Source: Serratia entomophila (GTDB lineage: Bacteria; Pseudomonadota; Gammaproteobacteria; Enterobacterales; Enterobacteriaceae). From it: a DNA stretch of 64,000 nt. How positions within the stretch are numbered: position 1 is the stretch's first letter; every line of letters starts with the position of its first letter. This document shows positions 33,289-41,380 of this stretch, piece by piece. Below the pieces are notes generated by a model. That model did no database searches. It was given only the letters and a program-made list of their open reading frames with translations, and was not told the DNA's origin. The position numbers and the translations under genes are program-made. The DNA lies in the NCBI RefSeq assembly GCF_021462285.1, contig NZ_CP082787.1:992001-1056000 (forward strand), given 5' to 3'.

Positions 33289-33594
33289 ATGGACTTAGCA
33301 AACTACAGCAAACCAACAGAACAAGAGATTAACCGGGCCGAGACTGACTTACTTCTGACGCTATCACTGGTCAGCAATAGGGAGTTCGCTCGCATGGCTG
33401 GATGCCATGAATCGAAGATTAGCCGCACTGACTGGCGCTATATCGCAACCATTCTCTGTGTAGCCAAGAAGTCACTGGAGTTTAGTCCTCTGGGGATGAT
33501 GGTGCAGGAGGTGGTAAATGCGGTGAACGCCAAAAAGAAGAAAACCCCGGTGGCAGCCGAGGTTTCTGAACAACAAATCACTATCAATTTCTGA
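33289..33594 (+). CDS. cII: CII transcriptional activator
   Basis: A 101-aa CII homologue: AETDLLLTLSLVSNREFARM, then the HTH AGCHESKISRTDWRYIATIL, and a C-terminus ending EQQITINF, like lambda CII (EQIQMEF). It would activate cI and int promoters to establish lysogeny. Position after cro and nutR agrees. Confidence 0.9.
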   Translation: MDLANYSKPTEQEINRAETDLLLTLSLVSNREFARMAGCHESKISRTDWRYIATILCVAKKSLEFSPLGMMVQEVVNAVNAKKKKTPVAAEVSEQQITINF

Positions 33595-33605
33595 GGTAAT
33601 TATAC

Positions 33606-34262
33606 ATGCAAAAATCATCGGCAGCAAAAAACAAAAAGGTCGTGTGCTGGGTCATTCAGGAGGAGGACGAAGGCGGTTGCGAGATCGTTTTCCATCACCA
33701 CGGACTTGCAGCACGTCGCATTGGCATTAACGCGCATGGTGGTTGTGATAGTGACACCTATGGATACACGATTCGCCGCGCCCCTGAGTTTGATTGCTTT
33801 GTTGAGAAGGGTTTTGTTCCTATCAAGGCGCAGCTTGAGGCGGGGTGGTGGGTTCATACCAGTGGCGAAGGAACGCGCATTTGCCACGACGACGTTGATG
33901 ATGATGAAAGTGAGCTCATCCTCGATGCCTTGGTTTTCACGCAGGACGAGAAGGGGGTTTACCTCAATATCGATGAATGCCATCAGCATGCCCTAGATAT
34001 CAACGCCAGAGACGATAAATACAGGGTATTCAAAAAGCAGATAACCGAGGCTTGGCCTGAGCTTGAATTTACCAAGTGGCAAGGTGGTTATCCGTGGATA
34101 ACGTTCAGCGTGAGCTTTATGTTTCCCGGCGCTCAGTATGGCGGCTCAATCCATTGGGATTCTGATAAGCCAGAAGAGCCAACGAATATGTTTATGTCCA
34201 ATGGCGACAAGGACGCATGGGTGACTTTCTACAAGCAAATTCGCCCGGAGGCTGCCGCCTGA
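33606..34262 (+). CDS. Hypothetical phage protein (218 aa)
   Basis: Located between cII and the replication gene. VVCWVIQEEDEGGCEIVFHH opens the protein. DTYGYTIRRAPEFDCFVEKG and WPELEFTKWQGGYPWITFSV are its main conserved-looking parts. It is acidic and probably mixed alpha/beta. The stop shares a base with the next start (TGATG). I do not recognise it. Confidence 0.75.
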   Translation: MQKSSAAKNKKVVCWVIQEEDEGGCEIVFHHHGLAARRIGINAHGGCDSDTYGYTIRRAPEFDCFVEKGFVPIKAQLEAGWWVHTSGEGTRICHDDVDDDESELILDALVFTQDEKGVYLNIDECHQHALDINARDDKYRVFKKQITEAWPELEFTKWQGGYPWITFSVSFMFPGAQYGGSIHWDSDKPEEPTNMFMSNGDKDAWVTFYKQIRPEAAA

Positions 34263-35257
34263 TGAGCACAGCAAAATTCTATGACCTAAGCGCGGAACGT
34301 GAGCGCAGGAGCAACAGGATGGAGAACCAGAAGCTTGGTTATGTCCCGTTGTACCGAAGCATCAAGAAGAAACCATGGGCGAAGGATGTTTATCTCCGAA
34401 CCCTTTGGGAAAACCTGCTACTGGAAGCGCAACGGCAGCCACGTACAGTGAATTTCAAAGGCAACCAATGGAATCTTCAAGCCGGTCAACTGGTCGTGAC
34501 AGCGGCTGATTTGGGGCTTTCTCTGTGCGATAGAGATGGCAAGCCAACGAGCCGTGATGCGGTGGGCAGGATGCTCTCATTTTTTGCAAAAGAAGGGATG
34601 ATTTCTATCGATGGCGAGAAGAGGAAAGGGACGGTGATCACCATCCTGAATTACTCCGAATATGCCGAAAAAATAGACAATTTACCCGCACATAAGTCCG
34701 CACAAATCCCCGCACATAGCGAAGCCAGTAATGGCGCGGGTTCAAATGGTGGTGCCGCACATAAGTCCGCACAAATCCCCGCACATCATGAACAAGAAGG
34801 TAATAACAAGAATATTAAAAGACTATCGTCCGAGAATTCTGGCGAATCCTCAAACGCCCGCTTGGAAAAATTTCTATCAGCCCATCCGGATGCGTTTGTC
34901 TACTCACCCACTGGTGCTAAGTGGGGAACCGAAGACGACGAGAAAGCTTGCCGTTGGATGTACAGCCAAATCCTCACAGTCAATGCCGCAGCCAAGGAGC
35001 CAACTTGGGCAGACTGGGCAAACGCAGTTAGGCTGATGAGACAGCAAGACGATCTCACCCACAAAGAAATTTGTGAAGTTTTCCGCTGGGCTAACCGAGA
35101 TGTTTTCTGGTGCTCAAACATCCTTTCCCCTGCAAAGCTCCGAGAAAAATGGGGAACCCTGTCAGCCCAGAAGGGGCAGCCTAACCGAAAACAACGTCCG
35201 GATGCAGAACCTGTGCCGCACTGGAACAGCCGCGAGTCGTGGGAGGAGTTCATATGA
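34262..35257 (+). CDS. Replication protein O-like
   Basis: A 331-aa initiator of the lambda O type. The N-terminal winged-helix part (GYVPLYRSIKKKPWAKDVYL...DAVGRMLSFFAKEGMISIDG) would bind origin iterons. The C-terminal part (FWCSNILSPAKLREKWGTLS) is the O/DnaT-like region that contacts the helicase loader. In between are the duplicated peptides AHKSAQIPAH encoded by the iterons. ATGA overlap with P. Confidence 0.85.
   Translation: MSTAKFYDLSAERERRSNRMENQKLGYVPLYRSIKKKPWAKDVYLRTLWENLLLEAQRQPRTVNFKGNQWNLQAGQLVVTAADLGLSLCDRDGKPTSRDAVGRMLSFFAKEGMISIDGEKRKGTVITILNYSEYAEKIDNLPAHKSAQIPAHSEASNGAGSNGGAAHKSAQIPAHHEQEGNNKNIKRLSSENSGESSNARLEKFLSAHPDAFVYSPTGAKWGTEDDEKACRWMYSQILTVNAAAKEPTWADWANAVRLMRQQDDLTHKEICEVFRWANRDVFWCSNILSPAKLREKWGTLSAQKGQPNRKQRPDAEPVPHWNSRESWEEFI
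34686..34827 (+). other. Putative phage replication origin inside the O gene
   Basis: Two identical 32-bp segments (34686-34717 and 34755-34786) each contain three CCGCACA units spaced 11-14 bases apart, six in all. An AT-rich stretch follows (about 34795-34825). Lambda places its iterons and AT-rich region inside O in the same order. Confidence 0.65.
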
Positions 35258-35955
35258 CCAAGAAGCTGATGACCGCCATCGCCAGCCGAGACGGGGCGAC
35301 ACTGGCAAAACTCTACGGTAGTTCCCCTGCACCCGTGCAGAGTATCGTAAACCCGGAAGCAGAAAAGCTCGTAGACGCGCTATTCAGGCAGCTTAAGCAG
35401 GTATTCCCTGCGGCCAGCCAGACCAACCTGAGAAGCGAAGCGGACGAGTCAGCAGCGAAGAAGCAGTGGATCGCCGCATTCGCCGAGAATGGAATCCGCA
35501 GCCGTGAACAACTGTCCGCTGGTATGCAACATGCCCGCGCCAGTGAATCACCGTTCTGGCCTTCGCCGGGTCAATTCATCGCGTGGTGCAAGCAGGGAGT
35601 TATCAGAGCATCAGGGCTACCAGACGACAGTGAGCTGTACGAAATGGTGATGGTTTACAGCGCTAAACGCGGCCTGTATGACACGCCAGAAGCTTACCCG
35701 TGGAAGAGTAACGCCTGCTACTGGATGGTGACGAAGCTCTACAGCGAAATGCGCGGACTCAACCTGGCAGAGGCAGAACTGCGCAAACGTTGCAGCAAAG
35801 AGCTGTCCGCAATGTCGAAGCGCATCGAAGCTGACGAGCCAATCCCGGCACCGGTAGTGCAAATCCCCAAACTGCATACGCCGGTAAGCCAAGAGAAAGC
35901 CTTGGACAAAATCGCAGAGATTCGCGCCAAGCTAAATCTGCCACGAAGGGGATAA
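35254..35955 (+). CDS. Replication protein P-like (helicase loader)
   Basis: A 233-aa homologue of lambda P, which brings the host DnaB helicase to the O-origin complex. The typical segment is KKQWIAAFAENGIRSREQLS...FWPSPGQFIAWCK, and WKSNACYWMVTKLYSEMRGL follows. The ATG at 35254 overlaps the O stop (ATGA). Confidence 0.88.
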   Translation: MTKKLMTAIASRDGATLAKLYGSSPAPVQSIVNPEAEKLVDALFRQLKQVFPAASQTNLRSEADESAAKKQWIAAFAENGIRSREQLSAGMQHARASESPFWPSPGQFIAWCKQGVIRASGLPDDSELYEMVMVYSAKRGLYDTPEAYPWKSNACYWMVTKLYSEMRGLNLAEAELRKRCSKELSAMSKRIEADEPIPAPVVQIPKLHTPVSQEKALDKIAEIRAKLNLPRRG

Positions 35956-35960
35956 CGGTA

Positions 35961-36230
35961 ATGCCAAGAAAAAACTGGAAGCAATGGGAGCTCGACTACC
36001 TCAATGACTCCCTGGATTCGAAACCTCGCCCGGAAATCGAGCGAAAGTTAGGACGCAGCTGGAGAGCAATTTGCCAGCAGGCACGCAACCTCAACCTCGA
36101 TCACAAAATACCACGCCGTCAGCACATGAGCATTTTCGATCACTGCCGGTGCAACAGCCGGGTTTATAAGCTCGATCTGCTGCTGAGAACTGTAGCTGAC
36201 CTGCTACGCAAAGGAGATAACCAGTGCTAG
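35961..36230 (+). CDS. Small HTH (Myb-like) phage protein
   Basis: An 89-aa basic protein. WELDYLNDSLDSKPRPEIER then KLGRSWRAICQQARNLNL has the spacing of a Myb/SANT-style DNA-binding helix-turn-helix. CRCNSR at the end may be a zinc knuckle half. Five bases after P. Function unknown, likely regulatory. Confidence 0.7.
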   Translation: MPRKNWKQWELDYLNDSLDSKPRPEIERKLGRSWRAICQQARNLNLDHKIPRRQHMSIFDHCRCNSRVYKLDLLLRTVADLLRKGDNQC

Positions 36231-36448
36231 GCCAGTACATCAAGCATCAAATCCGCCAGAAAGAACAGCAAGAATCCGACCACCGCTTTAACACCCTATG
36301 CAAGCTACCAGCCAACACCTTCGCAGCCATTTACGATGACTGTGCACCAGTTTGGGCCGGATGTCGCTATAACGATGAGTATTACAGCGAGTGGGAAATT
36401 TACGCAGCATCACTGAAGCGCGATGAAGGATACGAGGATTTTCTATGA
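36224..36448 (+). CDS. Hypothetical phage protein (74 aa)
   Basis: GTG start with AAGGAGATAACCA upstream, overlapping the previous gene by seven bases. MLGQYIKHQIRQKEQQESDH then CRYNDEYYSEWEIYAASLKR. Acidic C-terminus. Part of the tightly packed rightward early operon. Not recognised. Confidence 0.7.
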   Translation: MLGQYIKHQIRQKEQQESDHRFNTLCKLPANTFAAIYDDCAPVWAGCRYNDEYYSEWEIYAASLKRDEGYEDFL

Positions 36449-36750
36449 GCAAAGAGCACACCGAATTACCGAAGCACATAGCATTCGCACTGCTGGCCGA
36501 TCAGCGATTTTCACAGTGCTTGGATGAGAGCCTTAAAACTGAGGAACTTGTCGAACAGTTTGAGCGGTTGTATGGCGTTGCTCGCCCACGGAGAGCTACC
36601 AACCACATGGTGGCGATGGTCGATAAAGTTACCGGCTATACCGATGACCAGTATCGCAAGTTCTTTTCCGTCTTCATCCCGTTCGTCTACGACTGTGTTT
36701 ACACCCGCATTTGCGAGAACCCGATTTTACCCGAGGTTAACCATGGATAA
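36445..36750 (+). CDS. Hypothetical phage protein (101 aa)
   Basis: MSKEHTELPKHIAFALLADQ, then LKTEELVEQFERLYGVARPR and VIYD-like end DQYRKFFSVFIPFVYDCVYT. All-helical by look. ATGA overlap with the previous gene. Nin-region neighbour of unknown function. Confidence 0.7.
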   Translation: MSKEHTELPKHIAFALLADQRFSQCLDESLKTEELVEQFERLYGVARPRRATNHMVAMVDKVTGYTDDQYRKFFSVFIPFVYDCVYTRICENPILPEVNHG

Positions 36751-37093
36751 GCTACGCCATATTGCAAACACGATTTTCGGCATGTACCAATTTCCATTTT
36801 GCCCAATGTGGGATGAAGTGCTGAACAAAATTATGGACGATTGCGAAGTAACAGAGTTTTGTGAACACACAATTACCTTCGGCACTAACCGCGTCCAGGT
36901 TTGCGTTTGGTGCTCGAACAAGTGGTATGCGTTCGGACATGTATATCGAGTTAATGATGAATGGGTTGGCAGTGAGAACGATAGACGCCCACGGTTCACA
37001 ACAATGCAAAGGCTTCATCGCATTCATTCAAGGTTGTGGAGAGAAAAACTAAAATCCGAATATAGCAGCATAATGGAGAAGGTAAGTGACTAA
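36743..37093 (+). CDS. Hypothetical phage protein (116 aa)
   Basis: The ATG at 36743 follows GAGGTTAACC. MDKLRHIANTIFGMYQFPFC...TITFGTNRVQVCVWCSNKWY...RPRFTTMQRLHRIHSRLWRE. It overlaps ninB by eight bases. Several Cys but no clear metal motif. The frame is open further upstream, but that part is antisense-like shadow of the previous gene. Confidence 0.7.
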   Translation: MDKLRHIANTIFGMYQFPFCPMWDEVLNKIMDDCEVTEFCEHTITFGTNRVQVCVWCSNKWYAFGHVYRVNDEWVGSENDRRPRFTTMQRLHRIHSRLWREKLKSEYSSIMEKVSD

Positions 37094-37553
37094 ACAGGTC
37101 TTCTACCTAAGAAGCCCACAGATACGCCAGAACCTGATAGAGCATATCAAAAACCTACCGCTAGACCAGTCCAAGCCAATCGAAGTCGAAGTATCCACAC
37201 CTAAACGAACACTTTCACAGAACCGCAAGATGTGGCCGCTGCTGCATGACCTTGCGCTGCAAGTCGTTTGGTATGGCGAACGATACGACGAAGATGACTG
37301 GAAGGACATGATCACCGCCCTTGTAGCCAAGACCCAGAAACAGGAACAGAGAACCGCACCAGGTATTGGCGGTGGCGTTGTGATGTTCGGTCAGCGTACT
37401 AGCAAGATGCGTGTAGGGCAGATGGTTGATGTCATCGAGGCAATCTACTGGTTCGGCACTGAACAGGGCGTGAAGTTCAGCGATGAGTCCCGCGAGCGCA
37501 TAGAGTGGGCGCAGCGCTGGGGCGAGGCAAACAAACAGAAACAGGTGGCCTAA
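37086..37553 (+). CDS. ninB: NinB recombination protein (Orf)
   Basis: A 155-aa homologue of lambda NinB/Orf, an SSB-interacting recombination mediator. Matches include SQNRKMWPLLHDLALQVVWYG, GVVMFGQRTSKMRVGQMVDV and GTEQGVKFSDESRERIEW. GTG start. It supports the idea that the phage carries its own recombination set together with Sak4-like and SSB proteins. Confidence 0.92.
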   Translation: MTKQVFYLRSPQIRQNLIEHIKNLPLDQSKPIEVEVSTPKRTLSQNRKMWPLLHDLALQVVWYGERYDEDDWKDMITALVAKTQKQEQRTAPGIGGGVVMFGQRTSKMRVGQMVDVIEAIYWFGTEQGVKFSDESRERIEWAQRWGEANKQKQVA

Positions 37554-37729
37554 TGACTCGAAGGCGTAAATCAGTCTGGGACAGACTAGAAGAAAAGCTG
37601 ATATTCAAACCAACAACCCGCACTCCCCGCAAGAAGCAATTACTACCAACCGAAATAATCACATTTAATTATACCGCGACGCTGATAGACAGCATGTGGC
37701 TGCGTCGTCGCGCCCGGAGGAAGCCATGA
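37553..37729 (+). CDS. ninE: NinE-like protein
   Basis: A 58-aa basic protein: MTRRRKSVWDRLEEKLIFKP...TEIITFNYTATLIDSMWLRR. It matches lambda NinE in the end pattern TFNYTAxLxDxxWLRxRAR. Its ATG overlaps the ninB stop (TAATG) and its stop overlaps the next start. Biochemical function unknown. Confidence 0.85.
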   Translation: MTRRRKSVWDRLEEKLIFKPTTRTPRKKQLLPTEIITFNYTATLIDSMWLRRRARRKP

Positions 37730-38040
37730 CCGATTACAGCGAAATTAATGACCACGTAATTAACTGCAAAGTCGCAAAAATAACAGGCGATTCAGCGCCA
37801 GTGGTAGAAGATTGTGGGATAAGTCGTCGGGTTCCTGATTATTGCAATGACCCTTCCTATGCGTGGCCGATTATCGAACAAAATTATATCAGCCTAACTT
37901 TTGACGGGATTTCATGGGATGCATCATCCGCGCTGAGTGAAATCACCTATAACGCTTGGAAAACCCACCCATACCAGCCTCTCAGGCTAGCGATGGTCGT
38001 CTTCCTCATGATGAAGGAGTCCGAACAATGCTCATCCTAA
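37726..38040 (+). CDS. ninX: NinX-like protein (DUF2591)
   Basis: A 104-aa protein with the family pattern MTDYSEINDHVINCKVAKIT, PDYCNDPSYAWPIIEQNYIS and a C-terminal LRLAMVVFLMMKESE. DUF2591/NinX members occur in lambdoid nin regions. No activity known. ATGA overlap with ninE. Confidence 0.8.
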   Translation: MTDYSEINDHVINCKVAKITGDSAPVVEDCGISRRVPDYCNDPSYAWPIIEQNYISLTFDGISWDASSALSEITYNAWKTHPYQPLRLAMVVFLMMKESEQCSS

Positions 38041-38195
38041 CCATATTGGCCTGCACCTACTGCTTTGTGGCTGGTCAGTGCTACGAATTTTACAGCAAAG
38101 GGTACCCACCGGTACCGGCCACAAAAAACCTGTTACTCAGTTTGGCGTGGCCCGGCAATGTCGTCACGTTTCTGGTGATGAGGTGCGGGCGATGA
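38028..38195 (+). CDS. Small membrane protein of the nin region
   Basis: A 55-aa protein from the ATG at 38028 with AAGGAGTCCGAACA upstream. MLILTILACTYCFVAGQCYE is a hydrophobic anchor, and a second hydrophobic part (NLLLSLAWPGNVVTFLVM) suggests two membrane passes. Overlaps ninX by 13 bases. Unknown function. Confidence 0.7.
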   Translation: MLILTILACTYCFVAGQCYEFYSKGYPPVPATKNLLLSLAWPGNVVTFLVMRCGR

Positions 38196-38311
38196 TCTGC
38201 GCCGATTGCGGAAAGGAACTGCAGGACACGGAAGTTTATGTGTGTGATTCCTGCGACCAGGAGCAACGGAAATTCATCGACTCAGTGATGGGAGAGGATA
38301 ACGATGGCTAA
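38192..38311 (+). CDS. ninF: NinF-like zinc-ribbon protein
   Basis: A 39-aa protein MICADCGKELQDTEVYVCDS, then CDQEQRKFIDSVMGEDNDG. The C-x2-C...C-x2-C ribbon and the acidic end resemble lambda NinF (CANCGQKLHVLEVHVCEHC ... EEEDDG). ATGA overlap at the start and overlap with ninG at the end. Confidence 0.7.
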   Translation: MICADCGKELQDTEVYVCDSCDQEQRKFIDSVMGEDNDG

Positions 38312-38888
38312 AGGCATCAAACTGCCTAAGCCGAAGAAATGCCGAATGTGTCCCATCAAGTTTACCCCTCGTAACTCCCTCCAAATCGTCTGTAGTCCAG
38401 CATGTGCAATCCAACACGCCAAGAAGAAATCAGAGCGCAAGCAAAAGCAATCTGAGGCATCTGCACGTCGTGAGTGGAACAAGCGCAAGGCTGACGTGAA
38501 GCCATTGAAACACTGGGAAGATTTAACTCAGCGCGTGGTTAACGACTACATCACAAAGGGTCGGGACGTTAACGAACCGTGCATCAGTTGCGGAACGTGG
38601 GAGACGGTGCAATGGGAAGCAGGGCATTTCAGGTCAAGAGGCGCGGCATCTCACCTTCGGTACAACGAAGACAATATTCACAAGCAGTGTCATCGGTGTA
38701 ATGACGAGCTATCAAGCAACGCTGTTCAGTACCGCATCCACCTTGTGCTGAAAATCGGACTTGATCGCGTCTTGGCGCTTGAAAACGACAACAACCCTCA
38801 CCGATACACCCGCGAAGAGCTAGAGGCGATTAGATCGCGTTACAGAGCGAAATTGCGGGAACTGAAAAAACTCCAGGAGGCAGCCTGA
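38304..38888 (+). CDS. ninG: NinG (Rap) Holliday-junction endonuclease
   Basis: A 194-aa recombination endonuclease of the NinG/Rap family. An N-terminal zinc part (KKCRMCPIKFTPRNSLQIVC) and an HNH-like region (CISCGTWETVQWEAGHFRSR...NIHKQCHRCNDELSSNAVQY) are clear. It cleaves branched DNA in lambda recombination. Confidence 0.93.
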   Translation: MAKGIKLPKPKKCRMCPIKFTPRNSLQIVCSPACAIQHAKKKSERKQKQSEASARREWNKRKADVKPLKHWEDLTQRVVNDYITKGRDVNEPCISCGTWETVQWEAGHFRSRGAASHLRYNEDNIHKQCHRCNDELSSNAVQYRIHLVLKIGLDRVLALENDNNPHRYTREELEAIRSRYRAKLRELKKLQEAA

Positions 38889-39079
38889 TGTTCACAAGCA
38901 TACCTGCAGCAATCGAAGAGGCGAGATTTCTCCGCGCACTCACCGGCAGATGTCATGGAGTGGTTCAACGCCCGGGCGGGAACATGGTCGTCAGGGTAAT
39001 CGACCGGCGAGGAATGCATACGTTGTTCACCACAAAACAAGACCGGCACGGAACGGTTAAGACGGAGGGCATATCGTGA
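38888..39079 (+). CDS. Hypothetical nin-region protein (63 aa)
   Basis: MFTSIPAAIEEARFLRALTG, then GGNMVVRVIDRRGMHTLFTT. It starts at a TGATG junction with ninG and ends overlapping Q. Small beta-rich protein in the place of lambda ninH, but not similar to it. Unknown. Confidence 0.7.
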   Translation: MFTSIPAAIEEARFLRALTGRCHGVVQRPGGNMVVRVIDRRGMHTLFTTKQDRHGTVKTEGIS

Positions 39080-39597
39080 ACATCAGCAAATTTGAGCTGG
39101 ATGATGATCAGCACCAGTGGGTAAACGGCTGGCTTGAGTTGTGGGGTGCATGGGTTTACTCCGGCCGACTCGAGCGACGCATGAGCAACATGATCGCCAA
39201 GTTCATGGAAAGCGTAGAGCCAAGCAAGAATCCAAGCAGGCCAATGTGCAATGACGATGATGGAATGTTGATTTCTCAGGTCGTAGATTCCGTTATGTAC
39301 ATTGACCAAAAAGCCTATGGCATTTTACTCAGCTACTACGCGCATGGTTCTTCTAAACGAGCCATTGCATCTTACTATCACGCGACTGCAAAGCCCCGCA
39401 AGTTCGTCAGCGGCAGGAAAGGAGATGGTTGGCGACGGCCATCTATGGGAACTTGCAGAAACGAGGTAGAACAGATACTCAATGCAAGCCTGTTCATGTT
39501 GTATCAACCGCTACAAAATGCATTCATCAGCCGCAAACGCGTCGATAAAATTACGCATGTTGGAGATAAGTGGCTTGACAAAGCTTTAGCCATTTAG
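39076..39597 (+). CDS. Late antiterminator Q
   Basis: A 173-aa protein of the Q family of the DUF1133 kind. Landmarks are WVNGWLELWGAWVYSGRLER, AYGILLSYYAHGSSKRAIAS and a C-terminal YQPLQNAFISRKRVDKI. GTG start with GGAGGG upstream. It ends inside the late promoter region, as usual for Q genes, and lets RNA polymerase pass the terminator at 39657. Confidence 0.85.
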   Translation: MNISKFELDDDQHQWVNGWLELWGAWVYSGRLERRMSNMIAKFMESVEPSKNPSRPMCNDDDGMLISQVVDSVMYIDQKAYGILLSYYAHGSSKRAIASYYHATAKPRKFVSGRKGDGWRRPSMGTCRNEVEQILNASLFMLYQPLQNAFISRKRVDKITHVGDKWLDKALAI

Positions 39598-39604
39598 CCA
39601 TAAT
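39575..39604 (+). promoter_or_regulatory. Late promoter PR'
   Basis: TTGACA (39575-39580) and CATAAT (39599-39604) with 18-base spacing, overlapping the end of the Q gene. A perfect -35 in this place is what a constitutive Q-dependent late promoter should have. Confidence 0.7.
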
Positions 39605-39656
39605 ATCCGTATATGGTGTGACAAGTGTGTCCATAGCTTGCAACCTCCCAAACTTT

Positions 39657-39682
39657 AAGGCTGCCTCAGGGCGGCCTTTTTT
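39657..39682 (+). terminator. Late leader terminator tR'
   Basis: AAGGCTGCC (39657-39665) pairs with GGCGGCCTT (through 39678) and is followed by T residues to 39682, about 50 bases after the late start site. It would hold back late genes until Q acts. Confidence 0.75.
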
Positions 39683-39805
39683 CATTTCAGCCCCAGCCAA
39701 CAGCGACACACTCCATGGCATCCTATTAGTAGCTGATCGTCTACGGCTGTGGGCTGAACCTATTCGACTACATCACAGCCAACATAAACGTTGGAGGTGA
39801 AATCT

Positions 39806-40126
39806 ATGGCCAAGAATATGCAAGACAAAGAAAGCGTTGCTGGCATTAGTTGGCTCTTGCTGCTGGTTCTCGCGTGCTGGGGTGGAATCGTTCGTTACCT
39901 CATTGACGTGAAACAAAACAGGGCATCCTGGAGTTGGGTTAATGCCATTGCTCAAATTGCTGTGTCTGGATTTACAGGCGTAATTAGCGGCCTAATCAGT
40001 ATTGAGAGTGGGCTTAGTATTTACATGACGCTGGCTGCAGCCGGAATTAGCGGGGCGATGGGTTCTGTTGCCTTAACATATTTCTGGGAGCGTCTTACGG
40101 GGATAAAGACAGATGCAAATCAGTAA
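39806..40126 (+). CDS. Phage holin (LydA-like, superfamily III)
   Basis: A 106-aa membrane protein with three hydrophobic segments (ISWLLLLVLACWGGIVRYLI, AIAQIAVSGFTGVISGLIS, and an end segment around AAAGISGAMGSVALTYF). First gene of the lysis cassette. GGAGGTGAAATCT precedes the ATG. It forms the holes that release the lysozyme. Confidence 0.85.
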   Translation: MAKNMQDKESVAGISWLLLLVLACWGGIVRYLIDVKQNRASWSWVNAIAQIAVSGFTGVISGLISIESGLSIYMTLAAAGISGAMGSVALTYFWERLTGIKTDANQ

Positions 40127-40547
40127 TAGAGGCATCGACTTCCTGAAGCGCCAAGAGGGTGAAAAGCTCTCAGCATACAAAGACACGCGCGGCATCCCCA
40201 CGATCGGCGTCGGTCACACTGGGCTGGTAGATGGCAAGCCGGTTGCAATGGGCATGACCATCTCGAAAGAGAAATCATCCGATCTGCTGCGCCTTGATCT
40301 GCAGTGGACAGAGCGAGCTATCAATTCGGCGAATGTCGGGCTGAGCCAGAACCAATACGACGCGTTATGCAGCCTGGTTTTCAACATCGGAGCATCGGCA
40401 TTCAACGGCTCGACACTGCTACGCAAGCTTAAGGCTGGAGATTATTCTGGTGCTGCAGATCAGTTCCTGGCATGGAAGCGAGCAGGTAACGATCCGGATA
40501 TTCTTCTTCCTCGCAGGCAGCGGGAACGATCGCTGTTTCTGTCATGA
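40113..40547 (+). CDS. Endolysin (GH24 lysozyme)
   Basis: A 144-aa T4-type lysozyme (muramidase). The catalytic triad is visible as Glu15 (RQEGEKL), Asp24 (YKDTRG) and Thr30 (IPTIGVGHT). It has no N-terminal signal-anchor, so it should depend on the holin. It overlaps the holin gene by 14 bases. Confidence 0.93.
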   Translation: MQISNRGIDFLKRQEGEKLSAYKDTRGIPTIGVGHTGLVDGKPVAMGMTISKEKSSDLLRLDLQWTERAINSANVGLSQNQYDALCSLVFNIGASAFNGSTLLRKLKAGDYSGAADQFLAWKRAGNDPDILLPRRQRERSLFLS

Positions 40548-41011
40548 GCAGGCTAACAATAATCGTCACTGGCCTTATCGCTTGCCTGACAGTTTCGCTG
40601 GGATGGGTGGTTAATCATTACCGAGATAATGCCACCGAATACAAGCGTCAGCGCGATGAGAAAACTAATGAGCTGAATCAGGCGAACGCCACCATCACTG
40701 ATATGGAAACCAGGCAGCGCGATGTTGCCACACTGGATGCCAAATACTCGCAGGAGTTAGCGGATGCAAAAGCTAAAAATGATGCTCTGCAGCGCAAGCT
40801 TGATAATGGTGGTCGGGTGCTCGTCAAAGGCAAGTGTTCTGTGTCAGCCACAACCGAAGCTGCCAGCTCCTCCGGCATGGGCAATGATGCCTCCATCGAA
40901 CTCTCTTCAACTGCTGGAAGAAACGTTCTCGGTATCAGAGCCGGTATCGTCAGCGACCAAACAGCACTGAAAGCGCTGCAGGAATATATCAACACGCAGT
41001 GTTTGAAATGA
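40544..41011 (+). CDS. Rz: Rz-like inner-membrane spanin
   Basis: A 155-aa i-spanin with one N-terminal membrane anchor ([20 protein letters not shown]) and a long periplasmic coiled coil ([20 protein letters not shown]...). It works with Rz1 to disrupt the outer membrane. ATGA overlap with the lysozyme gene. Confidence 0.92.
   Translation: MSRLTIIVTGLIACLTVSLGWVVNHYRDNATEYKRQRDEKTNELNQANATITDMETRQRDVATLDAKYSQELADAKAKNDALQRKLDNGGRVLVKGKCSVSATTEAASSSGMGNDASIELSSTAGRNVLGIRAGIVSDQTALKALQEYINTQCLK
40764..40970 (+). CDS. Rz1: Rz1-like outer-membrane lipoprotein spanin (nested in Rz)
   Basis: A 68-aa lipoprotein encoded in another frame wholly inside Rz, the classic lambda arrangement. Signal and lipobox LIMVVGC are followed by a proline-rich stretch ([15 protein letters not shown]). 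AGGAGTTAGCGG precedes the ATG. Confidence 0.88.
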   Translation: MQKLKMMLCSASLIMVVGCSSKASVLCQPQPKLPAPPAWAMMPPSNSLQLLEETFSVSEPVSSATKQH

Positions 41012-41145
41012 ATTCCCCCCCCGAAAAGGAATAAGACTGTGTTACCTAGCAGGAGGTGATCACGTCTTGGCAGCCGGAAAGACGGAAGTGGCCTAGCAAC
41101 TCTGACAAGCGTGGCAACGCTGCGAAACCAATCAAAGAGGTGCCT

Positions 41146-41370
41146 ATGGATGAATACGAAGAAGCATCGATACCTATCGAAAACCATCCGCTGATCGGCA
41201 CAAAGCTTGGCATCCGCGTAGATAAACTTGACTTGGATTGCACCCTTGAGGTTGAAAGCGTCTGGATAGACGATGAAGGCGACATCTCGGTTTACGGCTT
41301 AGTTAGCCCACTGATTGACGGCCTTGACCACCTTGAGGCACCAATAGAATACACAAATACAATTCATTAA
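41146..41370 (+). CDS. Hypothetical phage protein (74 aa)
   Basis: An acidic protein: MDEYEEASIPIENHPLIGTK, IRVDKLDLDCTLEVESVWID, then DISVYGLVSPLIDGL. GAGGTGCCT before the ATG at 41146. The frame is open back to a GTG at 41056 with an adjacent AGGAG, so a 104-aa form with a basic N-terminal extension is possible. Between lysis and terminase. Unknown. Confidence 0.65.
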   Translation: MDEYEEASIPIENHPLIGTKLGIRVDKLDLDCTLEVESVWIDDEGDISVYGLVSPLIDGLDHLEAPIEYTNTIH

Positions 41371-41380
41371 GGATAAGGCA

